The notes: generated by a model from the sequence alone, not told the origin. A stretch of 64,000 nucleotides of DNA from Bacteroidota bacterium (GCA_018829205.1 JAHJUE010000029.1:1-64000), one strand, 5' to 3'; counted from the first letter of the stretch, positions 17,178-26,050 are shown. A program made the numbers and translations.

Positions 17178-17573
17178 ATGTTATTTAATAAAAAAACGGA
17201 ATATAGCGTTAAAATTTTACTTTATATGAGTAGTATGTTAAAATATGAATACATAAACGCCGGTGAAATTGCGGCGAAGATTAATCTTCCCAAAGAGTTT
17301 CTTTCAAAAATTCTTCAGACCCTTACTCATTATGGAATTGTAAGTTCGCAAAAAGGGAAAAACGGAGGATTCAAATTAATTAGAGACGCAAATAACATTA
17401 GACTTATTGAATTAATTAATGCATTTGAAGACGAATCCTTTTTTACAAAATGTATAATCGGTACACAAAAGGTTTGTGCCGGATGTAATTGCCCAATGCA
17501 TGACAGCTGGGAAAAAACAAAAACAGAAATAAAAAAAGCAAAATTATCGGAAATCAATAAATATGAAATTTAA
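17178..17573 (+). CDS. Rrf2-family iron-sulphur transcription regulator (NsrR-like)
   Basis: 131 aa. An N-terminal winged helix (EIAAKINLPKEFLSKILQTL, GKNGGFKL wing) is followed by a Cys-rich loop with Cys92, 100, 103 and 105. This provides ligands for an Fe-S cluster as in NsrR and IscR, although the spacing differs from their usual 92/98/104 pattern. It is the first gene of the nos operon, 41 bp before the cytochrome gene. Its own promoter carries the dyad found at nrf and the ferredoxin gene, so it is the best candidate for the repressor that reads this dyad and senses NO or redox state. Confidence 0.9.
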   Translation: MLFNKKTEYSVKILLYMSSMLKYEYINAGEIAAKINLPKEFLSKILQTLTHYGIVSSQKGKNGGFKLIRDANNIRLIELINAFEDESFFTKCIIGTQKVCAGCNCPMHDSWEKTKTEIKKAKLSEINKYEI

Positions 17574-17593
17574 TCAGACAAATAATTCTTTAT
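17572..17593 (+). promoter_or_regulatory. Degenerate copy of the nos/nrf dyad
   Basis: The left arm AATCAGA is perfect, the spacer is again 8 bp, and the right arm TCTTTAT matches 4 of 7. It overlaps the rrf2 stop codon and lies just before the cytochrome c gene. No convincing promoter precedes it, so it may be chance or a secondary operator. Confidence 0.25.
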
Positions 17594-17614
17594 ATAAATT
17601 ATAGGAGATCTAAA

Positions 17615-18097
17615 ATGAAACTACTAACAGCACTTTTACTAGCGGCAGCTTTTATTATTACAGGCTGCGGAGGTGACAATAAAGAAGATCAATCTTCTTC
17701 GGGAAACGCTACTGGCAAAGAAAAGATAGCGGAAAAATTAGGAATAACGGTTTTTGAGCTGGATAACGGCATTGGACCAATTAAAGAAAAATTACAGATC
17801 AGCAACGATATAGATAAAATTATGGCTGAGTCGGGCAAAAAAACTTTCGAATCCAAATGCGCGCAGTGCCATAAAATGGACGAAAGATATACGGGTCCGG
17901 CGCTTAGAAGTGTAACGGAAACAAGAAGTCCTGAATATATAATGAATATGATTTTGAATCCTCAGGAAATGACACAGAAACATCCAGAAGCAAGAAAAAT
18001 GCTGGCAATGTATGCTAATCAAATGACCTTCCAAAATGTAACGGAAGAAGACGCGCGTCAGCTTCTTGAATATTTAAGAATGGAATCAAACAAATAA
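17615..18097 (+). CDS. Monohaem cytochrome c lipoprotein of the nos operon
   Basis: 160 aa. The signal peptide ends in a lipobox (IITGC, Cys18). A Ser/Gly/Lys linker leads to a class I cytochrome c domain with CAQCH (82-86) and likely axial Met residues near 135-140. An AGGAG ribosome site precedes the ATG. It is the direct neighbour of nosZ (19 bp) and is the likely immediate electron donor of the N2O reductase at the outer face of the membrane, as proposed for clade II nos clusters. Confidence 0.9.
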   Translation: MKLLTALLLAAAFIITGCGGDNKEDQSSSGNATGKEKIAEKLGITVFELDNGIGPIKEKLQISNDIDKIMAESGKKTFESKCAQCHKMDERYTGPALRSVTETRSPEYIMNMILNPQEMTQKHPEARKMLAMYANQMTFQNVTEEDARQLLEYLRMESNK

Positions 18098-18116
18098 CAA
18101 ATTAATAGGAGAAAAA

Positions 18117-20060
18117 ATGTTAAAGAAAAATTTATTAGCTCCGTTTATTTTCTCGGTAATGTTATCAATTGTTTTTATTGGATGCGCCGATAACGGCAGT
18201 AAGCCGGGCACAAGCGACGCGGCCGAAAAAGTTTATGTCGCTCCGGGCGAATATGATGAATTCTATTCTTTTATGTCCGGGGGATTCAGCGGACAGGTAA
18301 CTGTTTACGGTCTTCCGTCGGGAAGATTATTTAAAGTAATTCCGGTCTTCTCACAATTTCCCGAAAACGGATACGGCTATACACCTGAAACAAGGCCGAT
18401 GCTGCAGACATCCTACGGTGAAATTCCATGGGACGACGCTCATCATCCGGAGTTATCTCAAACCAATGGTGAAGTAGACGGAAGATGGTTATTTATTAAT
18501 GCTAACAATACTCCGCGTGTCGCACGTATTGATTTAACAACATTTGAAACCGAAGAAATATTAGAAATTCCAAATTCAGGCGGAAATCACGGCTCTCCTT
18601 TTACTACAATGAATACAGAATATATTGTGGCTTCAACCAGATTCAGCGTGCCGATTCCTCAAAAAGATGTGCCGATTTCTTCTTATAAAGAAAACTTTCA
18701 GGGTACACTCTCATTCATAAAAATTAATCCGGATAACGGGCATATGGATATTGCATTTCAAATATTAGTGCCTGGATTTGATTACGATTTAGCGCATGCG
18801 GGCAAAGGCCCTTCTCACGGCTGGGCATTTTTTACTTCTTATAACAGCGAACAGGCGAATACATTGCTTGAAATTAATGCTTCGCAAAATGATAAGGATT
18901 TTATTGCAGCGGTTAACTGGAAATTGGCCGAAGAATATGTAAAACAGGGAAAGGGTAAAGAATATAAATCAGAGTATTACAGCAATCGTTACAACAATGA
19001 AACTCACACTGCGGTATCGGAAAAGAGAGAAAAAGTATTAATACTTGATCCTGCGGATTGTCCAGGATTAATTTATTATCTGCCAACGCCAAAATCACCT
19101 CACGGAGTTGATGTTGATCCTTCAGGCGAATATATAGTTGCCGGAGGAAAACTCGCAACCGTTATTCCCGTTCATTCATTTTCGAAAATGATTAAAGCAA
19201 TTGAGAATAAAGATTTTATTTCCGATATGTATGGAATTCCTGTTATTAAATATGAATCCGTTATTGCAGGCGAAGTTGAAAACTGCGGCTTAGGACCGCT
19301 GCATACCGAATTTGACGGAAACGGCTACGCGTATACATCCGCTTTCATTTCATCGGAAGTTGTTAAATGGAAACTTGGTACTTGGGAAGTTGTTGATAGA
19401 ATTCCTTCTTATTATTCTATCGGACATTTAATGATTCCCGGCGGCGACAGTCAAAAACCTTTCGGGAAATATTTGGTTTCATTAAACAAAATCACAAAAG
19501 ACAGATATTTGCCTACAGGTCCCGAGCTTTGCCAATCTGCTCAATTAATAGATATATCCGGCGATAAGATGAAACTCTTGTTAGACTTTCCAACAATCGG
19601 CGAACCGCATTACGCGCAGGCAATTCCGGCCGAAAAATTAATGAATAAACAGGTAAAGATTTTTGAGTTAGAAAAAAACAAACATCCCTACGGCGTAAAA
19701 TCAGAAAAAGAAACGAAGGTTGAACGAAAAGGAAATGATGTTCATATATATATGACTACAACACGTACGCACTTTAAACCTGATAATATTGAGGGTGTGA
19801 ATGTAGGCGATAAAGTTTATTTCCATATTACAAATCTGGAACAGGATTGGGATATTCCTCACGGCTTTGCCGTAAAAGGAATGCGTACCGCGGAACTTTT
19901 AATTATGCCCGGACAAACGAGAACTGCAGTTTGGGAACCGCAGAGAGAAGGAGTTTATCCTTTCTATTGCACCGATTTCTGTTCAGCTCTTCATCAGGAA
20001 ATGCAGGGTTATATAAGAATATCAGGCAAAAACAGTAATACAAAATTATCGTTTAATTAA
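18117..20060 (+). CDS. nosZ: Nitrous oxide reductase, clade II (Sec-exported lipoprotein)
   Basis: 647 aa copper enzyme that reduces N2O to N2. The signal peptide lacks a twin-arginine motif and ends in a lipobox (FIGC), both marks of clade II. The seven-bladed propeller carries CuZ histidines in DAHHPELS, GNHGSPF, SHGWA, SPHGVDVDP, GLGPLHTEF, IGHLMIPGG and GEPHYAQ contexts. The C-terminal cupredoxin domain has the CuA motif CTDFCSALHQEM. It follows the cytochrome c lipoprotein by 19 bp and is separated from nosB by two strong hairpins. I see no truncation or missing copper ligand. Confidence 0.97.
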   Translation: MLKKNLLAPFIFSVMLSIVFIGCADNGSKPGTSDAAEKVYVAPGEYDEFYSFMSGGFSGQVTVYGLPSGRLFKVIPVFSQFPENGYGYTPETRPMLQTSYGEIPWDDAHHPELSQTNGEVDGRWLFINANNTPRVARIDLTTFETEEILEIPNSGGNHGSPFTTMNTEYIVASTRFSVPIPQKDVPISSYKENFQGTLSFIKINPDNGHMDIAFQILVPGFDYDLAHAGKGPSHGWAFFTSYNSEQANTLLEINASQNDKDFIAAVNWKLAEEYVKQGKGKEYKSEYYSNRYNNETHTAVSEKREKVLILDPADCPGLIYYLPTPKSPHGVDVDPSGEYIVAGGKLATVIPVHSFSKMIKAIENKDFISDMYGIPVIKYESVIAGEVENCGLGPLHTEFDGNGYAYTSAFISSEVVKWKLGTWEVVDRIPSYYSIGHLMIPGGDSQKPFGKYLVSLNKITKDRYLPTGPELCQSAQLIDISGDKMKLLLDFPTIGEPHYAQAIPAEKLMNKQVKIFELEKNKHPYGVKSEKETKVERKGNDVHIYMTTTRTHFKPDNIEGVNVGDKVYFHITNLEQDWDIPHGFAVKGMRTAELLIMPGQTRTAVWEPQREGVYPFYCTDFCSALHQEMQGYIRISGKNSNTKLSFN

Positions 20061-20082
20061 TTGCTGATTTATTATCAGCAAT
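20060..20082 (+). other. First RNA hairpin after nosZ
   Basis: A perfect 9-bp stem (ATTGCTGAT / ATCAGCAAT) with a 5-base loop begins at the last base of the nosZ stop codon. AAAA follows, not a T run, so it is unlikely to terminate strongly. It may protect the nosZ transcript 3' end. Confidence 0.6.
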
Positions 20083-20086
20083 AAAA

Positions 20087-20121
20087 TTCTGAGACGCAGA
20101 TTAATAATCTGCGTCTCAGAA
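20087..20121 (+). other. Second, very stable RNA hairpin between nosZ and nosB
   Basis: A perfect 16-bp stem (20087-20102 with 20106-20121) with an AAT loop, 13 bp before the nosB ATG. There is no T run on the + strand. It may be a processing or stabilising element, or may limit nosB translation, giving more NosZ than accessory proteins. Confidence 0.65.
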
Positions 20122-20134
20122 ACTGAGATATAAA

Positions 20135-20746
20135 ATGAATTTAAGTGAAATCATATTCAAAAATAATTATTTGTTATTTGGCATCGGAGTTATGATGCTT
20201 GCGGCTTCATATTTTTTTCCTATCTGGACAATAGATTTGAACGCCCCGCAGTATCCCGAAGGTATGGGATTAAGAATATGGGCAGATGAAATAAGGGGAG
20301 CGGGCGAACACGATTTAAATAATTTAAATAAACTAAATCATTATATAGGAATGAAAGAAATTGACCCCGACGCGATTCCCGAATTAAAGATTATTCCATT
20401 TATAATTTTATTTATGGTTCTATTCGGAGCAGTAGTTTTTATAACGAAAAATAAAAAACTGCTTCTCGCTTGGAATATAATACTAATCCTATTTCTGCTA
20501 ATAGGATTATATGATTTTTATATGTGGGAATATGATTACGGTCATGATTTAAATCCAAACGCCCCTATTAAGGTGCCGGGAATGGCGTATCAGCCTCCTC
20601 TTATAGGTTCAAAACAATTATTAAATATTAATGCTGTTTCACTTCCCGGCATTGGCGGTATACTGATTTTCTTATCCCTTGCGTCGGCGTCATTCTCATA
20701 TGGAGTTGAATATATAAAATCAAAACGGGTTAAAAATGTTAAATAA
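20135..20746 (+). CDS. nosB: NosB-like membrane protein of clade II nos clusters
   Basis: 203 aa with about four membrane segments (near 15-31, 86-103, 109-127 and 170-190). The first extracytoplasmic loop begins FPIWTIDLNAPQYPEGMGL, and a second has YDYGHDLNPNAPIKVPGM. A polytopic protein directly after nosZ is a hallmark of clade II clusters, and its biochemical role is not settled. Its 3' end overlaps nosL by 11 bp. The assignment rests on position, topology and the conserved-looking loops. Confidence 0.75.
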   Translation: MNLSEIIFKNNYLLFGIGVMMLAASYFFPIWTIDLNAPQYPEGMGLRIWADEIRGAGEHDLNNLNKLNHYIGMKEIDPDAIPELKIIPFIILFMVLFGAVVFITKNKKLLLAWNIILILFLLIGLYDFYMWEYDYGHDLNPNAPIKVPGMAYQPPLIGSKQLLNINAVSLPGIGGILIFLSLASASFSYGVEYIKSKRVKNVK

Positions 20747-21185
20747 AATTTCGGCAATATTATTTATAATACTATTAATCCAATTTGCAGGATGCGGTTC
20801 TGATCCGGAACCGATTCAATACGGAAAGGATAACTGCACTTACTGTATGATGTTGATAAGCGATTCAAAATACGGGGCGGAATTAATTACGCAAAAAGGA
20901 AAAATTTTTAAGTATGATTCAATAGAATGTCTTGCCGCGTACTCCCATAAAATAAATCCCGATAAAATAAATTCAATGTGGGTTGTTAACTTTTCCCGGC
21001 CAAATGATTTAATAAAAGTTGATGACTCACATTTTTTATTAAGCGAAAAATTAAGAAGCCCGATGGGTCTTTACTTAAGCGCCTACAAAGAAGAAAACAA
21101 CTTGCTTGAAATAAAGAAACAGTACGGCGGCAAACAAATTAAGTGGAATGAACTGGTTAAATATGTTAATGATGAATGGAATTAA
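20736..21185 (+). CDS. nosL: NosL copper-chaperone lipoprotein
   Basis: 149 aa. The signal peptide ends in a lipobox (FAGC). CTYCMM (about residue 33) is the conserved CXXCXM metal-binding motif of NosL. The protein delivers Cu(I) to NosZ. It overlaps both nosB (11 bp) and the start of nosD, consistent with translational coupling. The length is normal for bacterial NosL. Confidence 0.92.
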   Translation: MLNKISAILFIILLIQFAGCGSDPEPIQYGKDNCTYCMMLISDSKYGAELITQKGKIFKYDSIECLAAYSHKINPDKINSMWVVNFSRPNDLIKVDDSHFLLSEKLRSPMGLYLSAYKEENNLLEIKKQYGGKQIKWNELVKYVNDEWN

Positions 21186-22410
21186 AATATTTATAACTGC
21201 ATGGCTGATATTAGTTAATGCCGATATTGCGGCAAAAGTTTTAATTGTCGGCAAACAGCAGAAATATAAATTAATATCAGAGGCTTTGGAAGTTTCATCG
21301 TCATCCGACACAATAATAATAAAGAGCGGCACTTATAAAGAGGGAAATTTGATTGTTGACAAATCCCTAACAATAATTGGCAAAGACTTTCCGGTAATTG
21401 ACGGTGAAAATAAATATGAAAATATTACGATAAAAGCTGATAATGTAATAATATCCGGATTAAAACTTATCAATTCCGGACTTAGTTTTATTGACGATAA
21501 TGCGGCAATAAAATTAGACGAGGTAAATAACTGTATAATTACAAATAACCGGTTCGATAAAAATTTCTTTGCGGTATATCTCGCTAAATCATCCGGCTGC
21601 GAAGTGTCTAATAATAAAATAACCGGGGTGAAAACTTCAGAAGCTTCGTCGGGAAACGGCATACATTTATGGTACTGTAAAAACATTGTTATTAAAGATA
21701 ATTATATAAAAGGACACCGCGACGGCATCTACTTTGAGTTTGTTCAAAGCAGCTTAATTACAGGAAATACAAGCGAGGACAACCTGCGTTACGGACTGCA
21801 TTTTATGTTTTCGGACAGCTGCAGTTATTCGGAAAATATATTTAAACATAACGGCGCGGGTGTTGCCGTTATGTTCACTAAAAATGTGGAAATGAGAAAC
21901 AACCGGTTTGAAAATAATTGGGGCGGCGCTTCTTACGGTATACTATTAAAAGATATTACCGACAGCAAAATTGAAAATAATTACTTCTATAAAAATTCAA
22001 GCGGAATTTATATAGAAGGTTCAAATAGAGTTGTTGTTTCAAATAATGAGTTTATTGAAAACGGATGGGCTATTAGATTGATGGCTAATTCAATGGATAA
22101 TTACTTTTCCAAAAATAATTTTATTGGAAATTCATTTGATGTTGCTACGAACAGCGTAAAAAATTATAACGAATTTAATAATAATTACTGGTCGGATTAC
22201 AGCGGCTATGATTTAGATAAAAACGGAATTGGCGATGTGCCTTACAGACCGGTAAAACTTTTTTCATTAATTGTAGAAAAAAACCGGCCGACTTTAATTT
22301 TACTGAGAAGCATGTTTGTAGGAATTTTAGACGCGGCCGAAAAAATATTTCCCGCCTTAACTCCGGAAACATTAATTGATAATCTTCCTTCAATGAAGAG
22401 GTTTTTATGA
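21172..22410 (+). CDS. nosD: NosD periplasmic beta-helix copper-site maturation protein
   Basis: About 412 aa. It has a signal peptide and then many right-handed beta-helix (CASH) repeats with N-N-x-F/I patterns (NNRFDKN, NNKITG, DNYIKG, NNYFYKN). It works with NosF and NosY on CuZ assembly. The frame is open from 21148, with four possible ATGs (21148, 21163, 21169, 21172). I prefer 21172 because it places the positive residue just before the hydrophobic signal core. All options overlap the end of nosL, and the 3' end overlaps nosF by four bases. Confidence 0.92.
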   Translation: MNGIKIFITAWLILVNADIAAKVLIVGKQQKYKLISEALEVSSSSDTIIIKSGTYKEGNLIVDKSLTIIGKDFPVIDGENKYENITIKADNVIISGLKLINSGLSFIDDNAAIKLDEVNNCIITNNRFDKNFFAVYLAKSSGCEVSNNKITGVKTSEASSGNGIHLWYCKNIVIKDNYIKGHRDGIYFEFVQSSLITGNTSEDNLRYGLHFMFSDSCSYSENIFKHNGAGVAVMFTKNVEMRNNRFENNWGGASYGILLKDITDSKIENNYFYKNSSGIYIEGSNRVVVSNNEFIENGWAIRLMANSMDNYFSKNNFIGNSFDVATNSVKNYNEFNNNYWSDYSGYDLDKNGIGDVPYRPVKLFSLIVEKNRPTLILLRSMFVGILDAAEKIFPALTPETLIDNLPSMKRFL

Positions 22411-23117
22411 TAGAAATAAATAGTCTTAATAAAAACTACGGATCGTTAAATGTATTAAAAAACATAAACCTTAATTTAGCCGAAGGAAAAATTACATATT
22501 TAGTCGGGCCCAACGGCTCAGGCAAAACAACATTAATTAAATCTATACTCGGACTTGTAAAAAAATATGACGGTTCAATATTAGTCAATGGCGAATTATT
22601 AAACGGCGGAAGCGGTTATAGAAAAGATATCGGCTATATGCCGCAAAGCGCAAGTTTTCCTGAGAACCTTACAGTCAGAAATATTTTTGAGATGGTAAAG
22701 GATCTGCGGAACAACACTGAAAATATGGATGAAGAACTTATATCAAAATTTAATCTGAAAAATGAAATGAATAAGAGATTAAAAAATCTATCGGGCGGAA
22801 CCGTTCAAAAAGTCAGCGCGGCATTAGCGTTTTTATTCAATCCGAGTATACTGATATTGGACGAACCTACCGCGGGACTTGACCCTGTATCAAGCGGAAT
22901 ATTAAAAGATAAAATTATAAAAGAAAACGGAGCAGGAAAAACAATATTGTTTACATCGCATATTATGAGCGAGCTTGAAGATCTTGCTCAGAATATTGTT
23001 TTTATACTTGAAGGTAAAATATGTTTCGAAGGACCGCTTAACAGCTTAATTAATCTTACCGGCGAAAAAAACCTTGAACGGTCGGTAGCATCAGTAATGA
23101 TGGGAAAGGTTGCATGA
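22407..23117 (+). CDS. nosF: NosF ABC transporter ATPase
   Basis: 236 aa. Walker A GPNGSGKTT, signature LSGGTVQKV, Walker B LILDEPTAGLDP and a switch His in FTSHIMSE. It powers the NosFY transporter, which supplies a sulphur species or otherwise supports CuZ maturation. It overlaps nosD and nosY by ATGA junctions. The length and motifs are complete. Confidence 0.95.
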   Translation: MIEINSLNKNYGSLNVLKNINLNLAEGKITYLVGPNGSGKTTLIKSILGLVKKYDGSILVNGELLNGGSGYRKDIGYMPQSASFPENLTVRNIFEMVKDLRNNTENMDEELISKFNLKNEMNKRLKNLSGGTVQKVSAALAFLFNPSILILDEPTAGLDPVSSGILKDKIIKENGAGKTILFTSHIMSELEDLAQNIVFILEGKICFEGPLNSLINLTGEKNLERSVASVMMGKVA

Positions 23118-23905
23118 ACAGTTTATTAAAAATATTAAAATACCAGATGCAGGACAATATTAGAAGTAAATGGGTACTCGGATGTTTCCTATTTTTTCTG
23201 GCATTTACTTACTGGATAATTTCATTTACGGGAGAAGCTCCAAAAGTTATTATGAGCCTTCTAAACATTATTCTTATAGTTATTCCTCTTATAAGTATTG
23301 TCTTCGGAACAGTATATATTTATAACAATAAAAATTTTATAACCTTTATGCTTACCCAGCCGGTTAACAGAAGCTCCATTTACGGCGGACTTTATTTTGG
23401 ACTAGTTTTGCCGCTTATATTAAGTTTTATTGCCGGCGTCGGGATTCCTATACTGGTTAACATAACAATATTTAGCGAATCGATATTCACGTTAATAATA
23501 ATATTTATAACGGGTATTTTTCAGGTCCTCATTTTTACGGCTTTCGCTTTTTTAATCGCCACGCTTAATGAAGATAAATTAAAAGGATTGGGACTTTCAA
23601 TTTTTATATGGCTGTTCTTTACCGCCGTTTATGACGGACTAATTTTATTTCTTCTGCAAATGTTTCAGGATTACCCGATTGAAAAATTTGCGCTCGGACT
23701 AACATTAATAAATCCTGTTGATCTGGGGAGAATACTAGTGATATTAAAATTCGATGTTTCGGCGTTGATGGGATATACTGGAGCCGTTTTCGAAAACTTC
23801 TTCGGTAAAACTACCGGCTTTGCGGTATCAATATTGGTATTAATTATCTGGTTTATTCTCCCGTTAACTCTGGGATTTAAAAAGTTTTCTAAAAAAGATA
23901 TCTAA
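23114..23905 (+). CDS. nosY: NosY ABC transporter permease
   Basis: 263 aa with six predicted membrane segments (the first at about 20-40, the last at about 238-256). It is the partner of NosF, and its start overlaps the nosF stop by four bases. This places it in the ABC-2-like permease group of nos clusters. Confidence 0.93.
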   Translation: MNSLLKILKYQMQDNIRSKWVLGCFLFFLAFTYWIISFTGEAPKVIMSLLNIILIVIPLISIVFGTVYIYNNKNFITFMLTQPVNRSSIYGGLYFGLVLPLILSFIAGVGIPILVNITIFSESIFTLIIIFITGIFQVLIFTAFAFLIATLNEDKLKGLGLSIFIWLFFTAVYDGLILFLLQMFQDYPIEKFALGLTLINPVDLGRILVILKFDVSALMGYTGAVFENFFGKTTGFAVSILVLIIWFILPLTLGFKKFSKKDI

Positions 23906-23922
23906 TAAAAAAAGGATGTATT

Positions 23923-24669
23923 ATGAGCACTACTATAAATATAAACGACAGCACAATTGTAAAAGAAATTGTAGCTAATAATTTTCAAACTGCAAAAGTT
24001 TTTGAAAAATACGGAATTGATTTCTGCTGCAAAGGCAACCGTCCGTTAACAAAAGCCGCGGAAGAGAGAAAAATTAATATTTCAGAACTAATAGGCGAAC
24101 TAGTTTCTGTTTCCAAAAATAATAAAGAAAAAAGCGAAAGATATGACGAATGGGATTTGGTATTCTTAAGCAATTATATAGTTAATAATCATCACGCCTA
24201 TGTAAGAGAAGCCATTCCGCGAATTCAGGAACACCTTGAAAAAGTTGAAAACAGACACGGAAAAACTCACACGCATATGATTGATGTTAATAAACTTTTC
24301 CGGCAAATATCGGACGAAATGATAAGCCATATGCACAAGGAGGAAAAAGTTTTGTTTCCTATTGTTAAATATCTTCATGACTGCAAAACATTTAACGAAA
24401 AACCAAAAACAGGGGGATACGGTACAATTAAAAATCCAATAAATGCAATGGAAAATGAACACATTGGCGCCGGAGGCATAATGGAATCAATTAGGGAGTT
24501 AACTGATAATTACACTTTGCCTGAGGACGCATGCACAACATTTACATTAACTAATAAAGAGCTTGAAGAATTTGAACAGGATCTTCATAAGCATGTTCAT
24601 TTGGAAAACAATATATTATTTCCTAAAGCAATTAATTTAGAAGAAGAATTATTAAAAATATCTAAGTGA
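23923..24669 (+). CDS. RIC/ScdA-type di-iron iron-sulphur cluster repair protein
   Basis: 248 aa. The N-terminal ScdA domain has the FCCKGNRPL motif (about 33). It is followed by a hemerythrin-like four-helix domain with metal-ligand His and Glu residues (NHHAYVRE, HTHMIDV, HMHKEEKVLFP, ENEHIG, HKHVHLENNILFP). The family repairs Fe-S clusters damaged by NO or oxidative stress. It lies 17 bp after nosY, so it is co-transcribed with N2O reduction and probably protects against upstream NO. Confidence 0.93.
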   Translation: MSTTININDSTIVKEIVANNFQTAKVFEKYGIDFCCKGNRPLTKAAEERKINISELIGELVSVSKNNKEKSERYDEWDLVFLSNYIVNNHHAYVREAIPRIQEHLEKVENRHGKTHTHMIDVNKLFRQISDEMISHMHKEEKVLFPIVKYLHDCKTFNEKPKTGGYGTIKNPINAMENEHIGAGGIMESIRELTDNYTLPEDACTTFTLTNKELEEFEQDLHKHVHLENNILFPKAINLEEELLKISK

Positions 24670-24673
24670 TTTT

Positions 24674-25417
24674 ATGCTTACAAACCAAAAATTTTTTGAC
24701 GCTGTTTCGGATTCATACGACAACATGATATTGTTCAATGAGGCTGTTGAAAAGAAAAAAAAATATTTAAAAGAATTTATTAGCAGTGAAATACAAAGTG
24801 CCGCAGATTTAGGCTGCGGCACCGGTGTTGATTCAATCGCACTTTATAAATTAGGAATTAATGTAACTGCTTTTGATATTTCAAAAGGTATGATAGATAA
24901 AGCGAAACAAAACGCTGAAAAAGAAAAAGCGGAAATAAATTTTATAAATAAATCCATTACCGAAATTGAGCATGAAAATTATGACAAATACGATTTTATA
25001 ATTTCTTTGGGGAATTCGCTGGGCAACCTTGACGAACAACAATTAAATTTGTCAGTTAGCATAATTAAAAATATGCTGCGTAAAAACGGAAGCGTAGTAA
25101 TTCAAATATTAAATTATATACCGGTACTTGAGAAAAAAGAAAGAATAATTAATATTACAAGCGATGGTAATTTTAATTTTGTCAGATTTTATGATTTCAA
25201 AGAAGACTATCTTCAGTTTAATATTCTTAAGTATTCTATTCAAAATCCCAAGGACAATCAAATTATATCAACGAAAATATATCCCCATAAATATAATTAT
25301 ATAAATAATCTGTTTAAGCAGTCCGGTTTTAGGAAAATAAATATGTACGGCGGATTGGACAAATCTTCTTTTTCGGAAAGCACATCCAAGGATCTAGTAA
25401 TTCACGCGGAAGTGTAG
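24674..25417 (+). CDS. SAM-dependent methyltransferase at the end of the nos operon
   Basis: 247 aa class I Rossmann methyltransferase. Motif I is AADLGCGTGVDS (about 42-53), acidic motif II is TAFDIS, and FIISLGNSLGNL is the motif IV region. It starts 4 bp after the RIC gene. The substrate is unknown. It is not a standard member of nos clusters and may be a passenger or may act on a thiol, metal ligand or quinone. It ends only 2 bp from the convergent Rrf2 gene. Confidence 0.8.
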   Translation: MLTNQKFFDAVSDSYDNMILFNEAVEKKKKYLKEFISSEIQSAADLGCGTGVDSIALYKLGINVTAFDISKGMIDKAKQNAEKEKAEINFINKSITEIEHENYDKYDFIISLGNSLGNLDEQQLNLSVSIIKNMLRKNGSVVIQILNYIPVLEKKERIINITSDGNFNFVRFYDFKEDYLQFNILKYSIQNPKDNQIISTKIYPHKYNYINNLFKQSGFRKINMYGGLDKSSFSESTSKDLVIHAEV

Positions 25418-25419
25418 CG

Positions 25420-25851
25420 TTATAAATTAAGTATTTTATTCAGGGTTTTCCCTTTCAATTGCTCAAGCGTTTCTTCGCTTAACATTTTATAAGCATCTTC
25501 TCTGAGCTTTCCCCATTTTTCATGCACGGGACAAGGTTCAGCGATAGAGCAGCCCGGAAAACCAAGCACGCAGGTATTAAAAATCTCAAGTCCGTCTATT
25601 GCCGCAACTATGTCTATTAACTTTACTTCGGCGGGAGCTTTTGCTAAATAAAAGCCTCCGTTTTTTCCTTTTTTTGAACCGACAATTCCGCTGTCGGTTA
25701 ATATCTGCAGTACTTTGGAAACAAATTCTTTTGGTACTTTAAGTTCTTTCGAAATCTCAATTGCGCTTACTATAAAATTTTCCTTTTTAACGGAAAGATA
25801 TAAAACAGCCTGCAGCGCAAGTTCACATTTTTTAGAAAATATTACTGTCAT
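25420..25851 (-). CDS. Second Rrf2-family regulator (IscR/NsrR-like)
   Basis: About 143 aa from the ATG at 25851. The frame is open to 25881, but the family N-terminus matches MTVIFSKKCELALQ. Winged helix, then Cys94, Cys101 and Cys107 in CVLGFPGCSIAEPCPVH, close to the classical Rrf2 cluster spacing. The 169-bp upstream gap shows no copy of the AATCAGA-N8-TCTGATT dyad. It is convergent with the nos operon, so it brackets it with the other Rrf2 gene. It may control Fe-S biogenesis or a distinct NO response. Confidence 0.88.
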   Translation of the reverse strand: MTVIFSKKCELALQAVLYLSVKKENFIVSAIEISKELKVPKEFVSKVLQILTDSGIVGSKKGKNGGFYLAKAPAEVKLIDIVAAIDGLEIFNTCVLGFPGCSIAEPCPVHEKWGKLREDAYKMLSEETLEQLKGKTLNKILNL

Positions 25852-26050
25852 AATCGGAATATTGCCTCTGATAATTGCCAAGTAAAATACTAATTAATTC
25901 ATAATAAATAAACAGAGTATATTTTTCTTAAATAATACATTATTACTAAATTTTACTATATTCTTTTCAAACTTATTGATTAAAATAAATTGCAATTATT
26001 CCGAATATAGAACTATTATTTTAATATAAACTAAATCGGGAGAAATCTAA

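Noticed and set aside
21148-21171. Longer NosD start
   Set aside because: It places extra residues before the signal peptide; 21172 fits better, though the choice is not certain.
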